NCBI RefSeq assembly: GCF_905232215.1 | Contig: NZ_CAJNKE010000002.1 | Span: 1 to 64,000 of the forward strand | Direction: 5' to 3' | DNA: 64,000 nt | From: Burkholderia sp. LMG 13014 | GTDB lineage: Bacteria > Pseudomonadota > Gammaproteobacteria > Burkholderiales > Burkholderiaceae | Shown here: piece by piece, positions 46,022 to 54,220 of the stretch | How positions within the stretch are numbered: position 1 is the first letter of the stretch | How the letters are laid out: each line of letters begins with the position of its first letter | Notes under the pieces: generated by a model | Database searches by the model: none | What the model was told of the DNA's origin: nothing | What the model saw: only the letters and a program-made list of their open reading frames with translations | Program-made: the position numbers and the translations under genes

Positions 46022-46275
46022 GGATCACGATTGACGTCATCGACATATCGACTATGCGTCGCCACGATGGTGGTGATCCCCACTTCCGGTAAAAAGGCGT
46101 ACAGGTCGGCCAAGAACCAGTCCGTGTTACGCTGCCACCGAGCATGCTTCGGTACCATGCGAGCGGCAATATCGGGAGGAACGTGGGTTCCCCTATGCGG
46201 GATTGTCGCCAACACGGGAATCGTATTCCTGCGGCCATTGCGAACCTCGAAGGCAGGCACGTAGCTAGACGACAT
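45994..46275 (-). pseudogene. N-formylglutamate amidohydrolase N-terminal fragment
   Basis: Residues 1-88 from ATG 46275 have the family's start: SSYVPAFEVRNG, then IPVLATIPHRGTHVPPDIAA and RNTDWFLADLYAFLPEVGIT, ending [18 protein letters not shown]. The intact enzyme (about 270 residues) cuts N-formylglutamate in histidine breakdown. Here the frame stops after CANR as the sequence switches to the DapD fragment over GGCAGGCACCC. The catalytic His/Glu region is lost, so it is a pseudogene. Confidence 0.75.
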
Positions 46276-46411
46276 GCTGCGATCCTCCACTCGCATTCGT
46301 GAAGACATCGGCCCATTTCGGCCGCTCGACGTCGACATCAACATCAAGATCGTTCGCTCACGGCCGATTCTGAAACAGGGTGAGCGTAGGTCGTGAAGGC
46401 GCTTGGTGCGA

Positions 46412-47647
46412 TCATGGTGCCGGTACTTTGGCCTCGCACAATAAAGCCGTGATTGCCTCGGCGAGCGGCAGCGTAACCTGATCGCCATTGCGGTTGCGGA
46501 TACTGACCGTTCCATTCCGTTCGTCGCGTGCCCCTACAGCAATCAATAACGGAATCTGCAATCTCCGGGCGTCCATGATTTTTCGCTCCAGTCGCTCGGC
46601 ACGGCAATCAGCGACGACGCGCAGTCCCGCGCCATCCAGCATCTGCACCACCCGCATGGCGTAGGGTGCGTGCGTATCGCTGATATTCGCCACGACAATC
46701 TGTTCGGGCGCGAGCCATACAGGCAACCAACCGTCGTAGTGTTCAAGCAGTATCGCGATGAAACGCTCCATGCTGCCAAGCACGGCGTGATGCACCATGA
46801 CCGGCGTCTCTCGTACGTTTTCCGCGTTGATGAAATGCGCGGACAGCCGCTCGGGGAGCACGAAGTCCAGCTGAATCGTGCCGCATTGCCATTCCCGGCC
46901 ACGACTGTCAGACAGCTTGAATTCGAGCTTGGGTCCATAAAAGGCACCTTCGCCCTCGGACAGTTCGAATTCCAGACCGGCCGCACGAGCCGCGGCCGCG
47001 AGCGATGCTTCGGCTTGATCCCAGACTGCCTCGTCGCCGGCCCGTTGAATTGGCCGCGTCGCCAGCGCCACCGTGACGGACGAAAATCCAAGGTCTGCGT
47101 AGACTGCTCTCAGTAACTCGCAAAAGCGCACGACTTCATTTTCGATTTGCGATTTCGTGCAGAACACATGCGCATCGTCTTGCACAAACGCACGTGTGCG
47201 CTTGAGCCCTTCCAGCGAGCCAGAGGGTTCGTCCCGGTGACACGCACCGAATTCGCTATAGCGAATCGGCAACTCACGGTATGAACGAAGCCCCTGATTG
47301 AACACCTGCACATGGCATGGACAACTCATCGGTTTCAGACAAAGCGCCAGCGCATCGTCGTGATCGACACCTGCCGATGGATCGATCATCGATCGCTCGG
47401 GTAGCGCATACATTTGCGAGCCGAACTTGTCCCAATGTCCACTGCGTTCCCACAACGCGCGCGCCAGTAGTTGCGGTGTCCGGATCTCGCGAAAGCCTGC
47501 GCGACGCATGCGCATTCGCACGTAATCTTCCAGCACGCGGTATAGCGCCCAGCCACGTGGGTGCCAGAAAACCATACCCGGACCTTCGTGCTGCTGATGG
47601 AACAGGTCGAGATTGCTGCCGAGAATGCGATGATCGCTGTCGTTCAT
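46412..47647 (-). CDS. Short threonyl-tRNA synthetase paralogue lacking TGS and editing domains
   Basis: A 411-residue class II synthetase. Normal bacterial ThrRS has about 640; this one starts directly at the catalytic core (DHRILGSNLDLFHQQHEGPG). Motif 2 CHRDEPSGSLEG includes Arg138, motif 3 GSMERFIAIL includes Arg295, and the zinc ligands are Cys109 (PMSCPCHV), His160 (DDAHVF) and His286 (MVHHAVLG). Position 287 is His where E. coli has Arg. A C-terminal anticodon-binding domain follows. Without the TGS/N2 editing part it may leave Ser-tRNAThr uncorrected. ATG 47647 has GGAG about 6 bases upstream. Preceded by a Thr-codon leader and terminator, so it is probably made when threonyl-tRNA is low. 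Could also be a resistance copy. Confidence 0.93.
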   Translation of the reverse strand: MNDSDHRILGSNLDLFHQQHEGPGMVFWHPRGWALYRVLEDYVRMRMRRAGFREIRTPQLLARALWERSGHWDKFGSQMYALPERSMIDPSAGVDHDDALALCLKPMSCPCHVQVFNQGLRSYRELPIRYSEFGACHRDEPSGSLEGLKRTRAFVQDDAHVFCTKSQIENEVVRFCELLRAVYADLGFSSVTVALATRPIQRAGDEAVWDQAEASLAAAARAAGLEFELSEGEGAFYGPKLEFKLSDSRGREWQCGTIQLDFVLPERLSAHFINAENVRETPVMVHHAVLGSMERFIAILLEHYDGWLPVWLAPEQIVVANISDTHAPYAMRVVQMLDGAGLRVVADCRAERLERKIMDARRLQIPLLIAVGARDERNGTVSIRNRNGDQVTLPLAEAITALLCEAKVPAP

Positions 47648-47690
47648 GATGACTCCGTGCAGGTGTGTGCCGGTAACACACGGAGCGCCA

Positions 47691-47727
47691 TAAACGCGAA
47701 GGGCCCCGTCCGTTGCCGGCGGGGCCC
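47691..47727 (-). terminator. Attenuator terminator between Thr leader peptide and ThrRS paralogue
   Basis: On the minus strand GGGCCCCG and CGGGGCCC (47720-47727 and 47701-47708) pair across an 11-base loop, then TTCGCGTTT. The 5' arm contains CCCGCCG (47717-47723), which is complementary to CGGCGGG (47775-47781) in the leader coding region. This gives a mutually exclusive antiterminator. The U tract is short, so termination may be partial. Confidence 0.8.
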
Positions 47728-47750
47728 TTGAAGGTATGCAATTGCTGAAA

Positions 47751-47837
47751 CTACCGCGTGCACCCTCCAGACGACCCGCCGTTGCCGGTGGTCGTCGTGG
47801 TGGTGATGCTCGCGAGGGAAATCAATTGGCGTTGCAT
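47751..47837 (-). CDS. Threonine attenuator leader peptide
   Basis: A 28-codon frame reading MQRQLISLASITTTTTTGN, then GGSSGGCTR and TAG. Six consecutive Thr codons (ACC ACC ACG ACG ACC ACC) follow SI, and the run plus TGNGG resembles the E. coli thrL leader (which ends TTGNGAG). The next downstream element is a terminator 24 bases past the stop, then the ThrRS-like gene. Stalling at the Thr codons would leave CGGCGGG free to form an antiterminator. Only a weak binding site precedes the ATG; a -35-like TTGACG at 47868 would start the mRNA very close to it. Confidence 0.87.
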   Translation of the reverse strand: MQRQLISLASITTTTTTGNGGSSGGCTR

Positions 47838-47845
47838 GAATCCAC

Positions 47846-47873
47846 GATAAATCAAGTGAGCAGGTCGCGTCAA
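47846..47873 (-). promoter_or_regulatory. Possible promoter of the Thr-leader/ThrRS unit
   Basis: Minus-strand TTGACG (47868-47873) and TTTATC (47846-47851) are spaced by 16 bases. The -10 match is weak. Transcription would begin close to the leader-peptide ATG at 47837. This is inference from spacing only. Confidence 0.35.
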
Positions 47874-47884
47874 TTGTATGGAGA

Positions 47885-48148
47885 TCATTGACTCGGTACT
47901 TCAGCCGACGGTGACTTCTTCAAATGCATGCGAGTGGTCACCGCAACTGGCTGTGCCGGCGATTGCGCTGCTTCTGGATGTGCGGGAATGACCGAGTCCG
48001 GATGTGTCGAATACTTCTTCGGGGTCACTTCCCCAAAGCGCGCGAGTAGATCCAGACGTAGCTTTTCCGGTGGGGCCTTATCAGATAAAGCTACTGTTGC
48101 ATCATTGGATGCCGCGTTCGCGGGTGCTGCAGTCAGTTGCGTGCTCAT
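47885..48148 (-). CDS. Hypothetical small protein (87 aa)
   Basis: A possible gene, MSTQLTAAPANAASNDATVA..., with an Ala/Pro-rich composition and a helical middle, EKLRLDLLARFGEVTPKKYS. It starts at ATG 48148 without a good binding site, and the frame extends to a TTG at 48187. Its stop is 48 bases from the thr-leader ATG on the same strand. No known domain. It could be a chance frame. Confidence 0.35.
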   Translation of the reverse strand: MSTQLTAAPANAASNDATVALSDKAPPEKLRLDLLARFGEVTPKKYSTHPDSVIPAHPEAAQSPAQPVAVTTRMHLKKSPSAEVPSQ

Positions 48149-48323
48149 GCGACCGGGAAAAGTTGCGTTGTCCGCCGAAGTCGACAATCGCTCTGACGTG
48201 AGCGCGCGAATTGCGCCTTCTGACCAGGTTGCCGTGGTCGAAACAATATGTCTTCGGCATGGTAAAGGCGTTCATCACGGCGATCTGGCAATATGCATCG
48301 ACAGACTTCAGACAGGGCGCCCC

Positions 48324-48923
48324 ATGCACATCGCGATTCTGACCTTCCAGGGCTTCAACGAACTCGATTCCCTCATCGCGCTTGGCGTGCTCAATCGGAT
48401 CAAGAAGCCCGACTGGCGGGTAACGCTTGCATGTCCGGAGCATTTCGTCACGTCGATGAATGGTGTGACCGTGCAGGCGCAGTCGACCTTGGCGGATGCC
48501 TGCACGGCGGATGCCGTCATCGTCGGGAGCGGGATTCAAACCCGGGAGGTCGTCAACGACGCAACGCTGATGGAGCAGTTGAATCTCGATCCTGCCCGGC
48601 AACTGATTGGTGCCCAATGTTCGGGCACGCTGGTTCTCGCAAAGCTCGGCTTCCTCGGCAACATCCCGGCCTGCACGGATCTCACGACCAAACCCTGGGT
48701 CGTCGAGGCGGGCGTCGAAGTGCTCAATCAGCCATTCTTCGCGCAAGGTAACGTCGCAACGGCAGGTGGCTGCTTCGCTTCGCAGTATCTGGCCGCATGG
48801 ATCATTGCGCGCACGGAAGGTGAGGAAGCCGCGCGGAGCGCACTCCACTACGTTGCGCCGGTCGGGGAGAAGGACGAGTACGTTTCCCGTGCGCTCGCAA
48901 ATATCGCGCCTTACCTGCCGTAG
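48324..48923 (+). CDS. DJ-1/PfpI family protein
   Basis: A 199-residue member of the DJ-1/ThiJ/PfpI superfamily: MHIAILTFQGFNELDSLIAL, VTVQAQSTLADACTADAVIV and the nucleophile elbow AQCSGTLVLAKLG with Cys99, near the C-terminal ATAGGCFASQYLAAW. Members act as glyoxalases, peptidases or stress sensors. ATG 48324 fits the MxIAILxxxGF start of the family. No operon partner. Confidence 0.88.
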   Translation: MHIAILTFQGFNELDSLIALGVLNRIKKPDWRVTLACPEHFVTSMNGVTVQAQSTLADACTADAVIVGSGIQTREVVNDATLMEQLNLDPARQLIGAQCSGTLVLAKLGFLGNIPACTDLTTKPWVVEAGVEVLNQPFFAQGNVATAGGCFASQYLAAWIIARTEGEEAARSALHYVAPVGEKDEYVSRALANIAPYLP

Positions 48924-48933
48924 CCGTCGTGCA

Positions 48934-49284
48934 CTAGAAGAGGGCGCCACCGCCATTGCAGTGAGCCGGGTTCGGCAGTATCGCCGTGTTCCCGATAGCG
49001 GCTTCTCCGGCGCGCCCGGTCGCCACGGCGGTGGGCTGCCGTGTGGAAGAGGGGGCGAGAATGTTCGATGCCCCGTCCAGGCAGAGCCATTCGGTGCCTC
49101 CGGCTTGCACGGGGTCGCACTCCAGCAGCCAGTTCGTCTTGCAAAGACGGCAGCGATACTGCCGCACGACTATTGCCGGGCGTCCCAGCGGCCGCAACTT
49201 CGTTGGCTTGTGCAATTCCACCAGTTCGCCATGGGCGACAGGATCGGACATCGTGCGCATGGTCGTGCAGGCTTCACAAGGCAT
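48934..49284 (-). CDS. Hypothetical protein with two CxxC motifs
   Basis: A 116-residue protein starting MPCEACTTMRTMSDPVAHGE. CEAC and CRLC (YRCRLCKTNWLLECD) are about 45 residues apart, and a zinc-ribbon-like fold is plausible. The tail is Ala/Gly-rich with no further motif. AAAGG lies about 10 bases upstream. Family unrecognised; perhaps a metal-binding accessory protein. It is convergent with the DJ-1 gene. Confidence 0.5.
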   Translation of the reverse strand: MPCEACTTMRTMSDPVAHGELVELHKPTKLRPLGRPAIVVRQYRCRLCKTNWLLECDPVQAGGTEWLCLDGASNILAPSSTRQPTAVATGRAGEAAIGNTAILPNPAHCNGGGALF

Positions 49285-49520
49285 GTGCGTCAGCCTTTCA
49301 GGAATGCGTCGGCGCGAGGAAGCGCCTCTGCGCTCATGACTCGAATGGTCCGCGGATTGTAACGTGATCGGCGCATCCGGCCCAAGTGCAATTCAAGCAT
49401 GCTCATGATCGCGACGGGCGTCGACTGTCGGCCATAACGAACATGCTGGAAGCTCATCGGAGGGACGATCTTCTCCGCCGCAGTGCGAAGGCGGGCAAGG
49501 GTGCGTCCCACCTGACGCAC

Positions 49521-50546
49521 TCAGTTTGCAATCGCCTTACCGGAGGCATCCTTGATTTTCTCTTTCCATTGCTTGCGGATTTCAGCCACCACCGAATCGG
49601 GAAGCGTGATGTAGTCCAGCTCCGTGGCGGCCTGGTTGCCGTTGTGGAATGCCCAGTCGAAGAACTTGAGCGCTTCCGCCCCTTGTGCTGGCTTGTCCTG
49701 CTTCGCATACAGCAGCACGAACGTCGCGCCGACGACCGGCCATGCGTCCTTGCCCGGCTCGTCCGTCAGGATCTGGTAGAACGACTTCGACCAGTTCGCG
49801 CCTGCGGCAGCGGCCTTGAACGTTTCGGTCTTCGGCTCGACCACCGTGCCCGTCGAGTTCTTCAGCGCGGTGTAGACCATGTTGTTCTTTTTCGCGTACG
49901 CCCATTCGACGTAGCCGATCGCACCCGGCAGGCGTTGTACGAAGGCTGCGACGCCGTCGTTGCCCTTGCCGCCCGTGCCCGTCGGCCAGTTGACCGTCGT
50001 GCCTTCGCCGACCTTCGACTTCCATTCGCCGTTGACCTTCGACAGGTAGTTGGTCCAGATGAAGCTCGTGCCCGAGCCGTCCGCCCGGCGAACCACGGCG
50101 ATGTCGGTGTCCGATAGCTTGACCTTCGGGTTCAGTGCGGCGATCGCCGGGTCGTTCCACTTCTTGATCTTGCCGAGGTAGATGTCGCCGAGCACCGGGC
50201 CCGACAGCGTCAGCTCGCCAGCCTTCACGCCCGGCACGTTGACCACCGGCACCACGCCGCCGACCACCGTCGGGAACTGGAACAGTCCTGTCTTCGCGAG
50301 TTCGTCATCCTTCAACGGAGCGTCCGAACCGGCAAAATCCACCGTCTTCGCGTTGATCTGCTTCAGGCCGCCGGATGACCCGATGCCTTGATAGTTGACC
50401 TTGCCACCGCCCGCCTTCTTGTACGCATCGGCCCACTTTGCGTAAATCGGCGCGGCAAACGTGCTGCCTGCGCCGGTGATATCTGCCGCTTGAGCACTGA
50501 GGGCAACAAGAAATACGGTGCAGGGAACCAAGATCCGGATGTTCAT
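49521..50546 (-). CDS. pstS: Phosphate ABC transporter substrate-binding protein PstS
   Basis: A 341-residue periplasmic binding protein with Sec signal [20 protein letters not shown]. The phosphate-binding signatures are [20 protein letters not shown] at the mature N-terminus, GSSGGLKQI near 56, FAGSDAPL near 72 and [15 protein letters not shown] near 159. ATG 50546 follows AGGAGGTGTT. PstS is normally with pstCAB and phoU; none is here, so this is an orphan copy. Possible roles are an extra high-affinity receptor or surface protein. Confidence 0.93.
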   Translation of the reverse strand: MNIRILVPCTVFLVALSAQAADITGAGSTFAAPIYAKWADAYKKAGGGKVNYQGIGSSGGLKQINAKTVDFAGSDAPLKDDELAKTGLFQFPTVVGGVVPVVNVPGVKAGELTLSGPVLGDIYLGKIKKWNDPAIAALNPKVKLSDTDIAVVRRADGSGTSFIWTNYLSKVNGEWKSKVGEGTTVNWPTGTGGKGNDGVAAFVQRLPGAIGYVEWAYAKKNNMVYTALKNSTGTVVEPKTETFKAAAAGANWSKSFYQILTDEPGKDAWPVVGATFVLLYAKQDKPAQGAEALKFFDWAFHNGNQAATELDYITLPDSVVAEIRKQWKEKIKDASGKAIAN

Positions 50547-50956
50547 GTAACACCTCCTGTCTGCTGTCGGCATGCTGGCCTGCAAGCTGGCCTCGGTTGA
50601 GAAGTCTGACGTGTCGAGTGGGATTCGCCGGCCGTCTTTCGTCGACGTCGGTCGGTTGACCGTGGCCGTGATCTGCTCTCGATTGCTTTCAGCCACGGTG
50701 AGGAATTGCGTCGGTGTGACAGTCTGCGCGCCGCGCTTTTCTCGAATGACGTCTGACGGAAGCTTGATTGCAACGTACCCCAGCCGGGGCCGCAGGCAGA
50801 GAACGGCCGGTCTGGATCGTCACCGACGATCGGGTCAGTCAGACAAGTGGCGGAGTCCGTCATCGTGCGCGGTACGCGGTCTCGCATCGAAGGGTGCTAC
50901 GAGTATTGCATCTGCCTGTGAAAACTCAAGGACAGTGCAATGGCTCGATTCGCGTT
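50547..50956. other. Intergenic upstream of pstS
   Basis: About 410 bases between minus-strand genes. A CTGTCAC at 50716-50722, read on the minus strand, could be half of a Pho box, but the second half is not seen. Other frames are not convincing. Confidence 0.35.
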
Positions 50957-51172
50957 TCAATGCACGTCACTTGCAACGATGGAGGCCAACGCCCGATCGC
51001 CGTCGCGTTGGGCCGTATCTTCAGTGCAAAAGATGTGGTGACTGAATGCGATCAGTCTGAAGCCGGATCCCGCGGCGCGAGGAACCGTGATGCCCCAGTG
51101 CCAGCCGCCATCTTGCTGGAACACGTGGAGGGCGGGAGGCGCTGGGCTCAGTGCGGGTGAAGAAGTCGTCAT
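50957..51172 (-). CDS. Hypothetical small protein (71 aa)
   Basis: Starts at ATG 51172 with GGGAGAGC upstream. The central part is QQDGGWHWGITVPRAAGSGF, then RLIAFSHHIFCTEDTAQRDG. Compact, soluble, one Cys, no membrane segment. Not recognised. The codon use and binding site fit a real gene. Confidence 0.5.
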   Translation of the reverse strand: MTTSSPALSPAPPALHVFQQDGGWHWGITVPRAAGSGFRLIAFSHHIFCTEDTAQRDGDRALASIVASDVH

Positions 51173-51372
51173 GGCGTGCTCTCCCGTCATGGGGCGACTG
51201 CGGGGCAACTACATTGAATGCGAACCCAGTCTACGGGCACTTTTGCTGCGGCGCAATATGCGGATCCCGCGAAAACGCCGATGCGTCGAACGCCACAATT
51301 TTGAAATACAAATATGCAACGTCGGAGATGACTGGCATATTGATGTGACGATTATGATTTCTCGGAGGCTTC

Positions 51373-51687
51373 ATGGATCGCAGTTCGCTCGTATGGGCGG
51401 GGGTGCCGCATAGCAGCGATGGCGTCGTGTTTCAGGTTCGGGTCGGCCGCGGGCTTCAGCGTTTTCATATTGCCCGGTTGATTCTCGAGAAGGCGTGCGA
51501 CCTCGAGCGACTGGCATCTGACGCGCGACAACTCGAATGCTTTTACGAGCACTTGGCGCCGATCCTGACAGTCGCACGGAAGATGCGTTCCAATGCGAAG
51601 GCCGATACGGTTTCGCTGAATGTTTCCGATTTTGTTCGAACGGGCAACGCGCGGGCCGAGCAGGGTTCTTGGGCAGTGATGCGATGA
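51373..51687 (+). CDS. Hypothetical protein (104 aa)
   Basis: ATG 51373 follows CGGAGGCTTC. The sequence MDRSSLVWAGVPHSSDGVVF continues with QVRVGRGLQRFHIARLILEK and a C-terminal charged part. It looks like a small soluble alpha/beta protein. Family not recognised. Divergent from the gene at 50957. Confidence 0.55.
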   Translation: MDRSSLVWAGVPHSSDGVVFQVRVGRGLQRFHIARLILEKACDLERLASDARQLECFYEHLAPILTVARKMRSNAKADTVSLNVSDFVRTGNARAEQGSWAVMR

Positions 51688-52586
51688 GCACCGCAGGGAG
51701 GCTGAGCGCGCGGCGTGCCCGGTTTCGGAAAGGGCGGGTGCAGGACTTTGCGTAACTTCTCGTGTTGGGTGTTGTCAGGGACGGTGCAGGTCGCGCAGCA
51801 TCGTCGGGGTGACGTTTGCGGGTGATGCGGTGGGGTGGGTGTTCATGCGAGCGCGAAAAGTTTATTTTGTTATCCGAATTGAATGGCGGCCAGAAAGGAA
51901 TTTCTCGAAGTGCGCCAACCGGCCAGTTTCCGCCGATGGAGAACGGCGGTGATCGACTGCGGATTCAATTCGGCGATGCAACGAATGGGGGAAAGCGCTC
52001 AGTCGGTGTATCGAAGTCCCGTGTCTTTCGCGGACGTTCATTGCGCCGCCGGGCTAAAGCGTTGAGCTTGACCCGCCAATAGGTCGAAAGTCCACCCTCT
52101 TGGGGAATACCTGTCTCAGGCGTCCTTTTGTGTCTCGTTCGAGCCATCTGGCCACGTAGCCACGAGCCCTGCTGACCACAAAAATAAATCTCGATGCCGG
52201 TGGCTACGATGACGCGTGTGCGATCGGCCATCTCATTTCTGATTGCTTCGCGGATATCCCACGCGCGTTGCCGCTGGGCGGTAAACCCGCCGTGGTACCG
52301 GTCCGCTTGGTGGCGCCCATTATCGGCCATACATTTTTTCATGCGATCAAAAAAAGTTTGACTGTCATATTTTCTCTTGATACGTTTCGTCCACGTTTAA
52401 TCAGACAAATAAGCTTGCTGATTGACGTCATGAGCGCTCGTGCATTCCCGAAACGACGGCAATGTCGAGTCGTGTCATGAAGAATCCGTTCCGAGTGAAA
52501 CGGGTCTGGCATCGAGTGTTGGAATTGATCCGACATCCACGCTGGAGGCATCCTGTTCTTTTAGTTTGGATTCCAGAATAAAAGAT
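51688..52586. other. AT-rich intergenic, low-confidence frame
   Basis: About 900 bases with lower GC than the flanks, especially 51830-52600. The only long frame is on the minus strand at 51965-52342 (starts MKKCMADNGRHQADRYHGGF), with no binding site and mixed codon use; I do not call it. Short basic frames (MKNPFRVKRVWHRVLELIRH at 52478) also lack support. A transfer scar is possible. Confidence 0.4.
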
Positions 52587-52649
52587 ATGATCAGCTACTT
52601 CGAAACCAAGGAAGTCCAGGCCGTGCCGGTGCAGATGGGCGTCTGGTAA
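52587..52649 (+). CDS. Possible 20-residue leader peptide before MFS gene
   Basis: ATG 52587 to TAA 52649 reads MISYFETKEVQAVPVQMGVW. It is followed 21 bases later by a strong hairpin, and 128 bases later by the MFS start. The layout matches ribosome-stalling leader peptides that control drug-efflux genes, but no binding site is obvious and it could be chance. It is also the tail of a longer frame from 52440. Confidence 0.3.
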   Translation: MISYFETKEVQAVPVQMGVW

Positions 52650-52670
52650 GCCAGGATCGGGCGTTGAAAG

Positions 52671-52691
52671 AGGAGGGGGCATGCCCCTCCT
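52671..52691 (+). terminator. Hairpin between peptide and MFS gene
   Basis: AGGAGGGG and CCCCTCCT pair over the 5-base loop GCATG. No T tract follows (TCCTCGCAAA), so it is more likely an attenuator-like stem than a strong intrinsic terminator. It is located 87 bases before the MFS ATG. Confidence 0.5.
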
Positions 52692-52777
52692 TCCTCGCAA
52701 AAACGGGGGGGCGACATGAATTTTCTGGCAAGGGCATCGCTAGTCAAGTAGCAGCGGAGCGAAAGGAGGCAGGACCC

Positions 52778-53992
52778 ATGATCGACATGCTCCGTCGTGA
52801 ACGGCGATTCTCGGTTTTGCTGGCCGGCAATGCCATGTCCCAGATTGGCGATGGTGTTCACGAGTTCGTATTCGTCATCACGGTGCTACACGCCGCTCAC
52901 AACAACGTGGCGCTCGCAGGCATCGTCTACTTCTTCCGTTTCATCCCGTATCTGGTGCTTGGGCCGCTCGGCGGCGCATTGTCCGATCGACTGCCTCGCC
53001 GCGCGTTGATGGTATTCGCGGATCTCTCCCGTGCCGTCACGACGGGACTTTTCTGCGTGCTGCTCGCGATCGATCGTGTCGACCTCGTTTCACTGGGGCT
53101 GATCGGCATGGCGATGACCTCGTTCCGCACGCTGTTCCAGCCGGCGTTTCAGGGGACGATTCCGGCGATCGTCAAAACCGAGCACCTGCCTGCAGCCAAC
53201 GGGGCAACGCAAATGGCGGCCGAAATGGGCGGACTCGTCGGGCCCGCGCTCGGCGGCATCATGCTGGCGGCCGTTGGCAATCCGGGCTTCGTGTTGATCA
53301 TCGACGCCGCGACCTATTTGCTGTCGACGCTCTGCGTCTGGTGTGCCATCGCGGCGCACATGCGCGACGACGCCACGCTTTCCCAGGAGAAACTGACGAT
53401 CCGGAGTCTCTACGGCGATTTCGGACAGAACCTCCAGGGCGCGTTACAAAAGCGCGAATTGTTCGTCACGATCGGATACTCCGCGCTTTGCATTCTGTTC
53501 GTCGGTTCAGCCTTGCGCATCCTGATTCCGGCGTTGTTGAAAGGCAGCGGCTACGCGGACAGCATGGTCGGTTATGCAATGAGCTTCATCGCGTTCGGCG
53601 CGCTGGCCGGCGCCGTAGTGTGCAGCAAGGTGATGCAACGGTTCGATACGCGCAATCTGATGCTCTATTGGAGCATGTACGGCATTGCACTCGCGATCCT
53701 GCCGGCCTGTGTGGTTAGTACACCAACCATTTTTGCGGGGTGCTTCGTGCTTGGCGCGATAGGCGCATTCGCCGATGTCATTTTGCCGACCAACATTCAG
53801 AATCTCTCGACCGACGCGAACGTCGGCAAGAACTTCAGCCTGTTCTCCACATTGGCGAACACGAGTGAAGCATTGTCGGGTGGCTTGGCCGGCTTGTTGA
53901 CGCTGATTTCGCCTGTCGGTGGCAGTCTTGTGATTACGGGGCTGCTGATTGCGTCGGTCGCCTATCTCGGCAAGATTCGGGTCGAGGTTTGA
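52778..53992 (+). CDS. MFS exporter (EntS/MFS_3-like)
   Basis: A 404-residue major facilitator protein of the EntS/multidrug type. N-terminus LLAGNAMSQIGDGVHEFVFV, motif A in LGPLGGALSDRLPRRALMVF near residue 66, and RTLFQPAFQGTIPAIVKTEH with AANGATQMAAEMGGLVGPAL. This subfamily exports siderophores or drugs. ATG 52778 follows AAGGAGGCAGG. A short peptide and hairpin precede it. It ends without a visible terminator; the next gene is convergent. Confidence 0.9.
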   Translation: MIDMLRRERRFSVLLAGNAMSQIGDGVHEFVFVITVLHAAHNNVALAGIVYFFRFIPYLVLGPLGGALSDRLPRRALMVFADLSRAVTTGLFCVLLAIDRVDLVSLGLIGMAMTSFRTLFQPAFQGTIPAIVKTEHLPAANGATQMAAEMGGLVGPALGGIMLAAVGNPGFVLIIDAATYLLSTLCVWCAIAAHMRDDATLSQEKLTIRSLYGDFGQNLQGALQKRELFVTIGYSALCILFVGSALRILIPALLKGSGYADSMVGYAMSFIAFGALAGAVVCSKVMQRFDTRNLMLYWSMYGIALAILPACVVSTPTIFAGCFVLGAIGAFADVILPTNIQNLSTDANVGKNFSLFSTLANTSEALSGGLAGLLTLISPVGGSLVITGLLIASVAYLGKIRVEV

Positions 53993-54220
53993 ATGGACGG
54001 GCCATCGGATCTGGCTTGCGGTCGCCACGTCCTTGTCGACATGTCGGATACAAATCCCGAGGTGTTGAATGATCTGTCGTCGCTCGAACGGGCATTGACG
54101 GAGGCGGAGCGCAGGGCCTGCTGCAGGTTTGGGCGCTGAACGTGAACGGTGGCGATGGCCGACGTCTGTCGGCCGCGGTGTCGTTGGACCGCCTTCGCCT
54201 CTCCGATGCCTGCCGGCCAC

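Noticed and set aside
50716-50722. Pho-box half site before pstS
   Set aside because: Only one of the two 7-bp repeats is present.
51965-52342. 125-codon minus-strand frame
   Set aside because: No binding site, mixed codon use, no family resemblance.
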